Positions 26,854-36,805 of a stretch of 64,000 bases of DNA are shown one piece after another (the first letter of the stretch is position 1; each line of letters opens with the position of its first letter). Source of the stretch: Paraflavitalea devenefica (GTDB lineage Bacteria; Bacteroidota; Bacteroidia; Chitinophagales; Chitinophagaceae); contig NZ_JAARML010000005.1 of the NCBI RefSeq assembly GCF_011759375.1, positions 186,001 through 250,000 of the forward strand, in the 5' to 3' direction. The translations under genes were made by a program, and so were the position numbers. A model generated the notes under the pieces. It was not told the DNA's origin. It searched no databases and saw nothing but the letters and a program-made list of their open reading frames with translations.

Positions 26854-29772
26854 ATGAAGAGATCAAAACGATTGCTGCTGTTACTGATTACAGCGGGCTT
26901 CACCTGCTACGGGCAAAACACCATCGGTTTGCCGGAGATCATCAACTATTCTAAACATATTTATGGTGGTGGCACCCAAAACTGGGACATTCAGCAGGAT
27001 GCAAACGGTATTATGTATTTTGCTAATAATGAAGGTGTGCTCAGTTTTGATGGCACTCACTGGCGTATCTACCCCTTGCCCAATAAAACCATTGTCCGCT
27101 CCATCGCCATCGGGAAAGACAAGCGGATCTATGCAGGCGGGCAGGATGAGATCGGCTATTTTTCCCCTGATTCTACCGGCCGCCTCGTCTTCACTTCCCT
27201 CAAACACCTGATACCTGATAAGGAGCGCTCCTTTGCCGATGTCTGGGATATCATTCCCTGGGGCAATGATATTTTCTTCCGTTCTGTGCATAAGATCCTG
27301 CAACTCACCAATCAAACCATCATTGTGTACCCGGCTGTATCAGAATGGGCCTTTATGGGAGTGCATGATAAACAGTTGGTTGCACAGGACATGAGTCACG
27401 GGCTGCTGAAATTCAGCCAGGGTACCTGGCAGCCTTTGATCAGGCAGGAAAACCTGCCGGCCGGATTGTACACCAGTACCCTGATACCCATGGGCAATGA
27501 CAGCTCCCTGCTGGCTACTTTGAAAGACGGACTGTTTACCTTATCCGGCGGCCGTGTTACGCCCTTTCATTCGCCTGCTTTGGACATAGTGGCCAAAGAG
27601 ACCGTGTATGGTGGACTGGCCCTGGAACACAATTGGTTTGCCCTGGCTACCAGCCTCGGCGGCTGCTATATTTTTAACCGGAAGGGCGAACTGATACAAA
27701 GCTTTTCCCGTAAAGAGGGACTGCAGAATAACAATATCACCAGCATCTTCCGTGACCGGAACAATAACCTTTGGCTGGGACTGGACAATGGGATAGACTT
27801 TATTGCCTATGACAATGCCATCAAACATATTTACCCGGAGAACCTGAATGAAGGTTCCGGCTATGCAGCCCTTATTCATAATAACCAGCTCTACCTCGGT
27901 ACTACCAATGGCGTGTATACAGTGCCTCTTACGGATATGGATGATCTCAGTTTTGTAAAGGGCCGGTTTGCCCCGGTGCCCAATACAAAAGGACAGGTAT
28001 GGGGCTTATCGGAGATCAACGGGCATGTATTACTGGGGCATCACGATGGTTCCTACCTCATTACTCCTAAGGGCGCCATTCCTGTCAATGCCAAACCGGG
28101 CTGGGGTTACTGGACTTACCTGCCGGTCAATAAAGTACTTCCTTCTGCACAGGTATTGGCGGGTACCTACCACGGACTGGAATTGCTGGAATACAGGAAT
28201 GAGGCGTTTTATGCCGGCAGGACCATTGAAGGCCTGGATGAACCGGCCCGCTTTATCACTTTCGATAACAACAATATTGCCTGGGCTTCGCATCCTTATC
28301 GCGGTGTGTACCGGATTGATATGAGTGTGCGGCCTGCTCAGGTGAAACTATATGCCGATAAGGAGGGGCTGCCTTCCTTTATGAATAACCACGTTTACAC
28401 CGTCAGGAACCAGGTAGTGGTGGCTACGGAAAAAGGCGTGTATACCTACAATGACAAAACCGGCAGGTTTGAAAGTTCGCCCTGGTTCAGTAATATGCTT
28501 GGCAATACCAGCATCCGTTATCTGAAAGAAGATACGGATGGCAATATCTGGTTCATTCATGAGAAGCAACTGGGCGTAGTTGATTTTTCTGCCGGAACGC
28601 CCCAGCTCGTTTACCTGCCGGAGCTGAACGGGAAAATGGTGAGCGGCTTTGAGCATATCTATACCATCAATAGCCGTAATATTTTTTTGGGGGCCGAGAA
28701 CGGTTTTTATCATATTAACTATGAGCAATACCGTAAGAATAAATACTTGCTGCAGGCGCATATCAATACGGTTACTTCTACTACGGGGCAAACAGACCGG
28801 CTGATCTTTGGCGGTTACTTTGGTGAAGTGAATGATACCAGGGGGCAGGAGAGGGCGGCCATTCCCGCTATTGCCTGGAAATGGAATTCCCTTCATTTTG
28901 AATATTCATCTTCCTTATATGGCCAGCAGGCCAATATCGCCTACAGTTATCAGCTCAGGGGATTTGATAATGGCTGGTCCGAATGGTCAAAGAAAACGGA
29001 AAAGGATTATACCAACCTGCCACCAGGCTCTTATACCTTTGAAGTGAAGGCCCGTAATAACCTGGGCAATGAATCGCCGGTGAGCAGGTATACGTTCCGG
29101 GTATTGCCGCCCTGGTACCAAAGCTGGTGGGCCATGACGTTATATATTTTATTGCTATGTGCGCTGGGCTATAGTCTGTATAAGCGGCAGCAAAAGAAAT
29201 TCATTCGTCAGCAGCAGCGGCATGAAGAGGAACGGAAGCGGTTGCAATACCTGCACCAGTTGGAAAGGGAGAAGCAGGACAAGGAAATTGTAAAGCTGCG
29301 CAATGAAAAGCTGGAGTCGGAAATAGACCATAAAAATAAAGAGCTGGCTTCGTCGGCCATGCACCTGGTGCAAAAAGGGGAGTTGCTCACCAGGATCAAA
29401 GAAGAGCTGATGCGTCTGAAAAAAATGCCTGCCAATGGTGATGATGGAGAAGAACTGAAAAAGTTGCTACGCATTCTCAATGAAGAAGATAAAATGGACC
29501 AGGGCTGGGAGCAGTTTGCCTTTCATTTCGACCGGGTGCACAGTGATTTCCTGGTGGCGTTGAAGGAACATTATCCGATGCTTACAGCCAATGAGATCAA
29601 ATTGTGCGCCTACCTGCGCATGAACCTGTCAACCAAAGAAATAGCACAATTAATGAATATTTCTGTCCGGGGTGTGGAGATCAGCCGCTACCGCCTGCGC
29701 AAAAAACTACAAATATCTACCGATACTAATTTGTTCCAGTTCCTGATGAATATTAAGTCTGTTAATTCATGA
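26854..29772 (+). CDS. Membrane-spanning regulator: beta-propeller sensor, Y_Y_Y domain, LuxR-type HTH
   Basis: 972 residues. After a signal peptide (MKRSKRLLLLLITAGFTCYGQ) come repeated periplasmic propeller blades (about 30-640, e.g. ITSIFRDRNNNLWLGLDNGIDFI, a Reg_prop motif). A Y_Y_Y domain follows (about 690-750: YSYQLRGFDNGWSEWSKKTEKDYTNLPPGSYTFEVKA). A membrane helix lies at about 758-778 (WWAMTLYILLLCALGYSLY), then a long Glu/Lys coiled coil and a C-terminal HTH (about 908-955: LTANEIKLCAYLRMNLSTKEIAQLMNISVRGVEISRYRLRKKL). There is no kinase or receiver domain, so signal and DNA binding share one chain. Read divergently from the beta-glucan operon, it probably activates it on sensing a glucan fragment. 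Confidence 0.92.
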   Translation: MKRSKRLLLLLITAGFTCYGQNTIGLPEIINYSKHIYGGGTQNWDIQQDANGIMYFANNEGVLSFDGTHWRIYPLPNKTIVRSIAIGKDKRIYAGGQDEIGYFSPDSTGRLVFTSLKHLIPDKERSFADVWDIIPWGNDIFFRSVHKILQLTNQTIIVYPAVSEWAFMGVHDKQLVAQDMSHGLLKFSQGTWQPLIRQENLPAGLYTSTLIPMGNDSSLLATLKDGLFTLSGGRVTPFHSPALDIVAKETVYGGLALEHNWFALATSLGGCYIFNRKGELIQSFSRKEGLQNNNITSIFRDRNNNLWLGLDNGIDFIAYDNAIKHIYPENLNEGSGYAALIHNNQLYLGTTNGVYTVPLTDMDDLSFVKGRFAPVPNTKGQVWGLSEINGHVLLGHHDGSYLITPKGAIPVNAKPGWGYWTYLPVNKVLPSAQVLAGTYHGLELLEYRNEAFYAGRTIEGLDEPARFITFDNNNIAWASHPYRGVYRIDMSVRPAQVKLYADKEGLPSFMNNHVYTVRNQVVVATEKGVYTYNDKTGRFESSPWFSNMLGNTSIRYLKEDTDGNIWFIHEKQLGVVDFSAGTPQLVYLPELNGKMVSGFEHIYTINSRNIFLGAENGFYHINYEQYRKNKYLLQAHINTVTSTTGQTDRLIFGGYFGEVNDTRGQERAAIPAIAWKWNSLHFEYSSSLYGQQANIAYSYQLRGFDNGWSEWSKKTEKDYTNLPPGSYTFEVKARNNLGNESPVSRYTFRVLPPWYQSWWAMTLYILLLCALGYSLYKRQQKKFIRQQQRHEEERKRLQYLHQLEREKQDKEIVKLRNEKLESEIDHKNKELASSAMHLVQKGELLTRIKEELMRLKKMPANGDDGEELKKLLRILNEEDKMDQGWEQFAFHFDRVHSDFLVALKEHYPMLTANEIKLCAYLRMNLSTKEIAQLMNISVRGVEISRYRLRKKLQISTDTNLFQFLMNIKSVNS

Positions 29773-29779
29773 TACCGCC

Positions 29780-29802
29780 CCGGTTCGTGTCCCACGAACC
29801 GG
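29780..29802. repeat. Dispersed palindrome, copy 4
   Basis: CCGGTTCGTG and CACGAACCGG arms around TCC, 8 bases after the regulator stop. The rest of the 292-base gap to 30065 holds no gene or clear promoter that I can see. Confidence 0.75.
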
Positions 29803-30064
29803 CTGTTACCCAACCCTTTTTCCCCGCTATTCGTATCTCCCTTTGAACCGGATAGGGAATGCAGGTGATTTATCCACATCTGTTCATGCCGGGTAAATAG
29901 TGTTTCTGGTATTAATAATTGGCTCGAAACTTGCGTTCTCCCTATCATCCAATACCTGCCTCTTACCCTTTACTTTATGTTGATCGCATTCGTAGATCCT
30001 AATCCTGCTTGAAAAACAGTCCCAAAGCGAGTTGCTGCTTGAAACCCAAAAATCAATCTTACGT

Positions 30065-30925
30065 ATGCGAAACTACGCCCTGTTGTGCTTATTGTTACCT
30101 GTATTCAGTGTTGCCCAGGAATCCAATCGTTTTCACCTCACTTTCTTTGGTGGAGTCGCTAATTACCAGGGTGACCTGCAAGGCAGGACCTTTACTTTTA
30201 ATCAATCCAATCTTGCTATTGGCGCCGGTCTGAAATATGACCTTACACCGCACTTTGCTATCCGGACAGGCATCAACTATGGAACTGTTGAGGCGGCTGA
30301 CAACCAGAGTGACCAGGCCGTTCTGCGTGCCCGTAACCTCAGCTTTCAAAGCCGCATTCTGGAAGGGAACCTGTTATTGGAGTACACGCTGTTCAATATG
30401 GAAGATAAAAAGATATCTCCCTACTTGTTTGGTGGTGTGGCCTTGTATCATTTCAATCCATATGCCTTCGATTCGTCGGGCAATAAAGTGTTCCTGAAGC
30501 CCCTGCATACAGAAGGGCAGGGACTGGTAGCCGGCAGGAAAGAATACAAGCTCACCCAGTTTGCCATTCCTTTTGGTGGAGGTATTAAATTCCGGATCAC
30601 CAACAATGTGATATTGGGTTATGAGATCGGTCTGCGTAAGCTATTTACCGATCACCTCGATGATGTGAGTACTACTTATGCAGATCCTTTTGTGCTCGCC
30701 GGTCAGGACAATATAGGATTGAAAGCCGTGGAAATGTCGTATCGTGGTGGAGAGCTGAAAGATGGCGATCCCGTATATCCTGCTGAAGGCACCATCCGCG
30801 GCGGCTCCAAATACAAAGACTGGTATTACTTCCAGGGCCTCACACTAACCATTGGTTTAGGCGGTGGTAATGGCGGCTGGGGTGGAGGCAAGGGCAGTAT
30901 CGGCTGTCCCAAAAATGTATATTAG
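30065..30925 (+). CDS. DUF6089-type outer-membrane beta-barrel protein
   Basis: About 286 residues from the ATG at 30065 (MRNYALLCLLLPVFSVAQ, signal peptide); the longer open frame to 30032 only adds residues before the signal. The start of the mature protein, FHLTFFGGVANYQGDLQGRTF, then LAIGAGLKYDLTPHFAIRTGINYG and SPYLFGGVALYHFNPYA, is the alternating pattern of a small barrel and fits DUF6089. A Gly-rich tail (GLGGGNGGWGGGKG) is present. A perfect hairpin follows the gene. Role unknown; such proteins are common Bacteroidota outer-membrane components. Confidence 0.85.
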   Translation: MRNYALLCLLLPVFSVAQESNRFHLTFFGGVANYQGDLQGRTFTFNQSNLAIGAGLKYDLTPHFAIRTGINYGTVEAADNQSDQAVLRARNLSFQSRILEGNLLLEYTLFNMEDKKISPYLFGGVALYHFNPYAFDSSGNKVFLKPLHTEGQGLVAGRKEYKLTQFAIPFGGGIKFRITNNVILGYEIGLRKLFTDHLDDVSTTYADPFVLAGQDNIGLKAVEMSYRGGELKDGDPVYPAEGTIRGGSKYKDWYYFQGLTLTIGLGGGNGGWGGGKGSIGCPKNVY

Positions 30926-30951
30926 AAAAAGTGATATCTCTGATACAAACC

Positions 30952-30973
30952 GCGGCGCTCTTATGAGCGCCGC
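30952..30973. terminator. G/C-rich hairpin after the DUF6089 gene
   Basis: GCGGCGCTC (30952-30960) and GAGCGCCGC (30965-30973) form a perfect 9-bp stem with loop TTAT, followed by TTCCATTTCTCCC, a pyrimidine-rich but imperfect T-run. It is a probable terminator before the UbiD gene. Confidence 0.65.
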
Positions 30974-31014
30974 TTCCATTTCTCCCGTACCTTTGCACCC
31001 GCAAATACAAGCGC

Positions 31015-32943
31015 ATGGCATACAGGCATCAGCAGCATTTTATTGAGACGTTGGAACAGGCGGGCGAACTGGTACGTATTAAAACGTATGTAGATCCCAA
31101 ATTGGAGATCGCTGAGATCACTGACCGCATCAGTAAGACATCCGGCGGTGGCAAAGCCCTGCTGTTTGAGAATACCGGGTATGATTTCCCGGTGCTGATG
31201 AATGCCTATGGCAGTGAGCGTCGCATGTGCCTGGCCCTGGGGGTACAACACCTCGATGATGTGGCCCGCAATATTGAAGACCTCTTCAAACTCCTGTCAT
31301 CGCCCAAAGAAAGTATACTGGACAAACTGAAACTCCTGCCCAAACTGGGTGAGTTTGCTTCCTGGATGCCCAAGGTAAAGAGCGGACGAGGAGCCTGCCA
31401 GGAAGTGATCTGGCAGGGTGAAGCGGCTGATATTAATAAGCTGCCTGTGATCACCTGCTGGCCCAAAGATGGCGGCCCCTTTGTTACTTTACCGATCATT
31501 CATACCAAAGACCCTCATACCAAAATCCGCAATGTAGGTATGTACCGCATGCAGGTATTTGGTCCGCAACTCACCGGTATGCACTGGCACCGCCATAAAG
31601 TGAGCGCCAAACATTTCAGTGAATATAAGAAGCTCGGCATCAAAATGCCGGTAGCGGTAGCCCTCGGCGGCGATCCGGTGTATGCGTATTCAGCTACCGC
31701 TCCTTTGCCGGAGAATGTGGATGAATATATGCTGGCAGGCTTCCTGCGCAAGCGAAAGGTAGAGCTGGTAAAGTGTATTACGCAGCCTTCCATTGAAGTG
31801 CCAGCCGATGCCGACTTTGTGATTGAAGGATATGTAGACCCAAATGACGAACTGATCTGGGAAGGGCCTTTTGGCGATCATACCGGTTATTATTCACTGC
31901 CCGACTGGTATCCTAAGTTCCATATCACCGCTATTACACACCGCAAAAACCCGGTATATCCTGCTACCATTGTAGGCATTCCCCCGCAAGAGGATGCCTG
32001 GCTGGGCAAGGCTACCGAACGCATTTTCCTGGCGCCTATCAAGATGACGATGGTGCCGGAGATTGTGGATATGGATATGCCCGTGGAAGGCGTATTCCAC
32101 AACCTGGTGATCACGAAGATCAACAAGGAATATCCCGGTCAGGGCCAGAAGGTGATGAATGCGATGTGGGGCGCCGGACAAATGATGTTCAATAAAATAC
32201 TGGTGCTGGCAGATGGGAAAGTGCCCATCACAGATTATAAAACACTGGCGCAATACGTATTTAAGAACTTGAATCCGGCTACTGATATTTATTTCTCGCA
32301 GGGGCCGATGGATGTGCTGGACCATAGCTGCAGCAAACTGGGCTTTGGTGGTAAGATGTGTATTGACGGTACTGCCAAACTGGAAGAAGAAACGGATGAG
32401 AGTTTTGTGTTCCGTGTTTCGGGTTCCGGGTTGGATGATAAGCTGGTTACTTCAACATTCCCGGAGATACACAGCCTTAACAGCAGCCTGTTGGCCTACG
32501 ATATTCCCTGCATTCTCATTTCCGTTCAAAAGAACCGTAAGGGGCATATCCGCGAACTGCATCAGCAGTTATGCCAGTTACCCGCCCTGGAAGGTATAAA
32601 GATGGTTCTTTATGTAGAGCATACGGTAGATGCCAATGACCTGCCGGTAGCTTTGTGGCGCTTCTGCAATAACCTGGACCCACGGCGCGACAGCATACCA
32701 ACAGAACAACCTTCCCAACAAGATCCTGGTAAGAAATGGGCCTGCATGGGATTTGACGGCACCATTAAAACAAAGGCTTTTGATGACTTCCAGCGCGACT
32801 GGCCCAATATCATTGTGGCTGCCGATGAAACGATTGAATCAGTAGACAAGAAATGGTCCGCCCTGGGACTGGGCGATTTCATTCCTTCTCCATCCCTGAA
32901 GTTCAAAGGGCAGATCTATGGGGAGGAAGCAGTGGTGGAATAA
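31015..32943 (+). CDS. UbiD-family decarboxylase (probable menaquinone or aromatic-acid decarboxylase)
   Basis: 642-residue cytoplasmic enzyme of the prenylated-FMN-dependent UbiD family. Signatures: KALLFENTGYDFPVLMNAYGSERRMCLALG near the start; KIRNVGMYRMQVFGPQLTGMHWHRHKVSAKHF in the flavin domain; and DELIWEGPFGDHTGYYS (about 282-298), which carries the conserved acidic residues of the active site. KNPVYPATIVGIPPQED follows. Length is normal for the longer Bacteroidota form, which is usually assigned to menaquinone synthesis by the UbiA/UbiD route. Its partner UbiX is not in the window. It has no operon partner on the plus strand and faces the DUF3857 genes convergently, 1 base apart. Confidence 0.9.
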   Translation: MAYRHQQHFIETLEQAGELVRIKTYVDPKLEIAEITDRISKTSGGGKALLFENTGYDFPVLMNAYGSERRMCLALGVQHLDDVARNIEDLFKLLSSPKESILDKLKLLPKLGEFASWMPKVKSGRGACQEVIWQGEAADINKLPVITCWPKDGGPFVTLPIIHTKDPHTKIRNVGMYRMQVFGPQLTGMHWHRHKVSAKHFSEYKKLGIKMPVAVALGGDPVYAYSATAPLPENVDEYMLAGFLRKRKVELVKCITQPSIEVPADADFVIEGYVDPNDELIWEGPFGDHTGYYSLPDWYPKFHITAITHRKNPVYPATIVGIPPQEDAWLGKATERIFLAPIKMTMVPEIVDMDMPVEGVFHNLVITKINKEYPGQGQKVMNAMWGAGQMMFNKILVLADGKVPITDYKTLAQYVFKNLNPATDIYFSQGPMDVLDHSCSKLGFGGKMCIDGTAKLEEETDESFVFRVSGSGLDDKLVTSTFPEIHSLNSSLLAYDIPCILISVQKNRKGHIRELHQQLCQLPALEGIKMVLYVEHTVDANDLPVALWRFCNNLDPRRDSIPTEQPSQQDPGKKWACMGFDGTIKTKAFDDFQRDWPNIIVAADETIESVDKKWSALGLGDFIPSPSLKFKGQIYGEEAVVE

Positions 32944-32944
32944 C

Positions 32945-34840
32945 TCACTGCTTCTTGATCACAATCCGTTGTGCATCATCCAGCGCTACATCGTCGAAGA
33001 ATTTCTTGACAGCAGCATATTCCGCAGCTGGTATTTGCAACTGGTTCAGCATAAGTGAGGTGGCAGAAAATATAGTCTTCTGACCTTCATCATACCAGAA
33101 TTTTGTTTGATAGCTGGCAAGGCCACATTTGATCTCTTTGCTCTGCGGTAAAGCCTCGATCGCAAAGCCATCGGGCAGCTTGATCATGGTCGTATCTGTT
33201 TTTACGTATGGATTCTTGAAATAATAATCCAGTTTCCGCTTATCGGCTTTCGGCAACTTCGTTTCACTCAGTTTGTATTGGCGCGGGCTGAGGAACATCT
33301 TATTGCCCGCGATAAACTCAGGTACTTTTTCTATCACCATTTCGAGTTCAGCGAGCATGTTGACCGGGTCTTCCTTCCTGGCGAAAATGAATTCATCAGG
33401 CTGCTTGTAGCCCATATAGTTGACGATAAAATCCTTTTGATCATCCTTTTTTTCATTGACCACATAGTCGATCAGCATCTTGAAATAGCCGGTAGTGTTG
33501 AACTTACTCACTACTTTACCGGAGCCATCAGGCTGAATAACGATCGTAGTCAGTACATCAAATTTATTGGCAGTAGCAACACTTTTCGGCGTAGGTACCA
33601 ATACGCCCCCCTCTTCGGTGATCAACAGCGCATTCCTGTTCTCTGTACTGGAGCCCAGCATACCAAAATCGATTACCTTGTTGGTACATTCCAGCCAGAT
33701 AGTGTCCTTAGGCTGAGGCACACACAGGATCACGTGGTTGAACCTGGCCATAGGGAAATTCGGATCCACAGGCGCCATGTCGTATTGCGAATTGATGAGC
33801 GCCCGGTGGCTCCTGACCCCTACAGCTTTAAGCGCTGCATGCATGTAGTTGGTCAAGCCCTTGCAATCACCATATTTCTTCTGGTCGGTAAAAGTAGCGG
33901 GCAATGATTTCCATCCGCCAATACCCAACTGTATGCTGACGTACCGAAAATTCTTTTGCAGGTAGTCATAAATGATGCGTGCTTTTTCACGGTCATCTTT
34001 TGCATCTTTTACCAGGCTTTTAAGGAATGCCTTGCGGTCTTCGGGAAGTACATCGACGCCTTTGTGTAGCTCGTTGTACCATAAGCCGAGGTTCTTCCAG
34101 GTGCTCATGTCGCCTTCGTAATCATCCATCTTGAACCGGTTGGCTGCCAGAAGGATGAGGGGATACCGGTCCGTGGGGCTCACAGCGCCCGGCTCTGTTT
34201 GAATAGCCGGCAAATTGTTGACCGACCATACATAGATCTTGTACTTATCGTCTTCCGTTACTTTAGGAGGCAATTTGATCTCCTGCTCTTTATAGCGGAG
34301 GTCCAGGCTCTTGGGTACCTTAACGGTAAAGGAGGATTGCTGTACGCCTTCATCCGGTACAATGATGCTGTATGCAGGCATGAAGAGGGAGCCTTTATAT
34401 TTCTTCTCCACTTCGGTCTCGATGGTAATTGGATAGGAAGGTGCGGGAATCTTTATATAGGCCCTCTTGTCGTCATTGATAAGGTCATCGCTGCCGCCAT
34501 AGGTCATCAGGTCTTTCTTCTTATACTTGTTGATCTGCTTGCCCGCCGCATCATATACTTTGATCTCTACACTTTCCAGGAAGAAGAACTTATTATCATA
34601 TTGCTCTGAGAAAAATAATTTGTATTCACCGTCTGCATTCAGGATGGTGTATATTTCGTGCTTTTTTAAATAGCCCCTGTCGATATCCGTGATCTCAAAA
34701 AAAGTATTCTCATAACGCTTCACGATATTGGCATTCTTTTTAACCGGCTCAGGTATGGCTGTTACATCCAGGGAGGGTACCTGTGCCTGCAAAAGAAGCG
34801 ACCATAATACAGGGGCAGTCAACAACAGTATCTTTTTCAT
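32945..34840 (-). CDS. DUF3857 / transglutaminase-like exported protein, catalytic residues present
   Basis: 631 residues with signal peptide MKKILLLTAPVLWSLLLQAQ. An N-terminal DUF3857 domain (about 45-210, VKRYENTFFEITDIDRGYLKKHEIYTIL...) is followed by a transglutaminase-like core (about 285-390). There, KKYGDCKGLTNYMHAALKAVG supplies Cys326 and MARFNHVILCVP supplies His369; an acidic residue follows in IWLECTN. This is the last gene of three tandem paralogues (gaps of 4 and 5 bases), and the only one of them that keeps both Cys and His. Such proteins are thought to act in the periplasm; the substrate is unknown. Confidence 0.88.
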   Translation of the reverse strand: MKKILLLTAPVLWSLLLQAQVPSLDVTAIPEPVKKNANIVKRYENTFFEITDIDRGYLKKHEIYTILNADGEYKLFFSEQYDNKFFFLESVEIKVYDAAGKQINKYKKKDLMTYGGSDDLINDDKRAYIKIPAPSYPITIETEVEKKYKGSLFMPAYSIIVPDEGVQQSSFTVKVPKSLDLRYKEQEIKLPPKVTEDDKYKIYVWSVNNLPAIQTEPGAVSPTDRYPLILLAANRFKMDDYEGDMSTWKNLGLWYNELHKGVDVLPEDRKAFLKSLVKDAKDDREKARIIYDYLQKNFRYVSIQLGIGGWKSLPATFTDQKKYGDCKGLTNYMHAALKAVGVRSHRALINSQYDMAPVDPNFPMARFNHVILCVPQPKDTIWLECTNKVIDFGMLGSSTENRNALLITEEGGVLVPTPKSVATANKFDVLTTIVIQPDGSGKVVSKFNTTGYFKMLIDYVVNEKKDDQKDFIVNYMGYKQPDEFIFARKEDPVNMLAELEMVIEKVPEFIAGNKMFLSPRQYKLSETKLPKADKRKLDYYFKNPYVKTDTTMIKLPDGFAIEALPQSKEIKCGLASYQTKFWYDEGQKTIFSATSLMLNQLQIPAAEYAAVKKFFDDVALDDAQRIVIKKQ

Positions 34841-34844
34841 AACC

Positions 34845-36800
34845 TTACTTTTTCTTGAATACGATCTGTTCGTTCAACAGATCGAACATCTTTTTATAAA
34901 ACTCTTTCAGCTCGCCATATTCATCCACACTATACAGGCTCTTTTTAAATTCGATCCGTATACGGGCCAGTATTTTATTGGTATTGGCATCATGAAAGAT
35001 CTCCCGTATAAAGATCACCGTTTTATCGGCATTCACCAACTGGAGTGATTTAGGCAACTCATCCGGTGCATATCCTTCCGGTATATCAATATAGGTGCTG
35101 AAGTTGACATGCTGCCGGAAACCGAAATTGACATCGCTGAAGCGGTTGGTGGCAATAAAGGGGTTAGACTCATAACCGGAGAACAGGTTCACCGGTACAA
35201 AAATATAGTCGCCGGTCACAGTGGCCGGTCCCTTAAACTGCAGGTGCTGGGCCAGGGGCAGGGAATCCTGCTCCACATTTTTTACATCAATACTGTCAAC
35301 GGTAACAGAAGAGCCCGGTTTGTGAAAGCCACTCAGGTACCGTTCACGGCCGCGTTTCCAGGAACGTAACCGGTCGGTGCGGGCATAATGCGTGCTGTTA
35401 ACATATACATCGCCGGTTATCACATTCCCGGCGCCGATCTTCAGGGATACGGTCAGGTTCTCCCGGTATTGAAGCGTTTCATCGGTGATATTGATAATGC
35501 CGCCTTTCTTCCGGTGTACAATAAAGGCAGTGGTATTCAGGATAGGGAAGGGGACCATTTCCGGTTGCCCAAACTGGTCGGTAGCATCCAGGAAGTATTT
35601 TTTATCTCCGATTATCACTACCACATAGGTGGCATTGAACTGGTCTACAAAAGGATATTGGGTCAACACCTTTCCATGGCGTCGTTCACTCACCAGCATG
35701 GGATAAGCTTCCAGCCCGCTTTCCGTGAGCAGGTTCAGTAAAATGAGGTTCACATCAGTGATATTGCCGGTTTTCTTGCTCCAGGCTGTTTTCACGCCTT
35801 CCATAGTGCTGTAACCATTATAGCCGTTCCAGTTCATATAATTACGTGTATAATTATATACCCGCTTCATTTTTTCCACGGGAGAAGGCAAGGCTTTCAT
35901 TTGCGTGGTAAACTCTTCCGTGCCGCTGATGTTTTTGCCGATCTGGGCACCGAAATAAGAAGCTGTATTCAGCTCACGCGTTACCTCATCCCAGGAGGTC
36001 ATATACTTTTGCCGGCCAAATCCACTGTTGTTGAAGGCCGCTAATTGGAAAGTTACCCGTTGCAGGTAATCTTTCCGGGCATCCATATAGGGTTCATCAC
36101 GCAGACCGGCAATGTCGCGCATTTCAAAGATCGTTTTGCCTTCACTGGGCTTTTTGTCTACTTTCATTTCCAGTTGATCGCTTTTATATACCATGTAGGC
36201 AAACTCCGTATTGGGTGGAACGGTCAAGGTATACTTGCTTAGCACTACCGGCAGTTCCTGCTGGAATTGCCAGTCATCCAGGCCACCGTAGTGCTTCATC
36301 GTACTGCGGTATTTGTATTCTATGATGCTGCCTGGTTTAACGCCAGGAAAAGTGAATTTCTTCCGGTGAACCAGTTCATTGCTGGACTCCGTAAAAATAG
36401 CCTTCCTCTCCAGGTGCTGGATGGTATGATTGCCGGATGCATCAAAGTTGAAGGCCAGTGCTTCAATATCGTCAATCGATTCAAAATCATTCCGTACATA
36501 ATAGGGGATAGCCACATTGGCATATTCAAGCCCTTTCTCTTTCAGTATTTTGATACGGATATGACGATAGGTGATCAGGTGACGGTCATCATCATAATCC
36601 GATACGGCTTCGTCAATCAGTACAATGGCATCGGCTTCCTTGTCGAAGGCGCATACCTTCATGGCCCGCTCTTCATTCGTCAACTGCGCCCAGGTTTCAA
36701 ATTCCGGTTGTGCCCATACTGTTATACAACCTAATAACGGCAGGATCATCAATGCTGCATGTCGACATAGCCGGTTCATCATACCGCGTGTTGCATTCAT
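34845..36800 (-). CDS. DUF3857 / transglutaminase-like exported protein, catalytic Cys and His replaced
   Basis: 651 residues. A hydrophobic N-terminus (MMNRLCRHAALMILPLLGCITVWAQ) suggests export. DUF3857 lies at about 60-230 and a transglutaminase-like fold at about 300-400. At the position of the catalytic Cys of its downstream paralogue this protein has Ile (KKTGNITDVNLILLNLL). At the His position it has Ala (DQFNATYVVVI); the Asp is kept (KYFLDATDQ). The fold is therefore probably retained without transglutaminase or protease chemistry. It is the middle of three tandem genes on the minus strand. The length matches its neighbours, so it is not truncated. Confidence 0.88.
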   Translation of the reverse strand: MNATRGMMNRLCRHAALMILPLLGCITVWAQPEFETWAQLTNEERAMKVCAFDKEADAIVLIDEAVSDYDDDRHLITYRHIRIKILKEKGLEYANVAIPYYVRNDFESIDDIEALAFNFDASGNHTIQHLERKAIFTESSNELVHRKKFTFPGVKPGSIIEYKYRSTMKHYGGLDDWQFQQELPVVLSKYTLTVPPNTEFAYMVYKSDQLEMKVDKKPSEGKTIFEMRDIAGLRDEPYMDARKDYLQRVTFQLAAFNNSGFGRQKYMTSWDEVTRELNTASYFGAQIGKNISGTEEFTTQMKALPSPVEKMKRVYNYTRNYMNWNGYNGYSTMEGVKTAWSKKTGNITDVNLILLNLLTESGLEAYPMLVSERRHGKVLTQYPFVDQFNATYVVVIIGDKKYFLDATDQFGQPEMVPFPILNTTAFIVHRKKGGIINITDETLQYRENLTVSLKIGAGNVITGDVYVNSTHYARTDRLRSWKRGRERYLSGFHKPGSSVTVDSIDVKNVEQDSLPLAQHLQFKGPATVTGDYIFVPVNLFSGYESNPFIATNRFSDVNFGFRQHVNFSTYIDIPEGYAPDELPKSLQLVNADKTVIFIREIFHDANTNKILARIRIEFKKSLYSVDEYGELKEFYKKMFDLLNEQIVFKKK

Positions 36801-36805
36801 GTACG

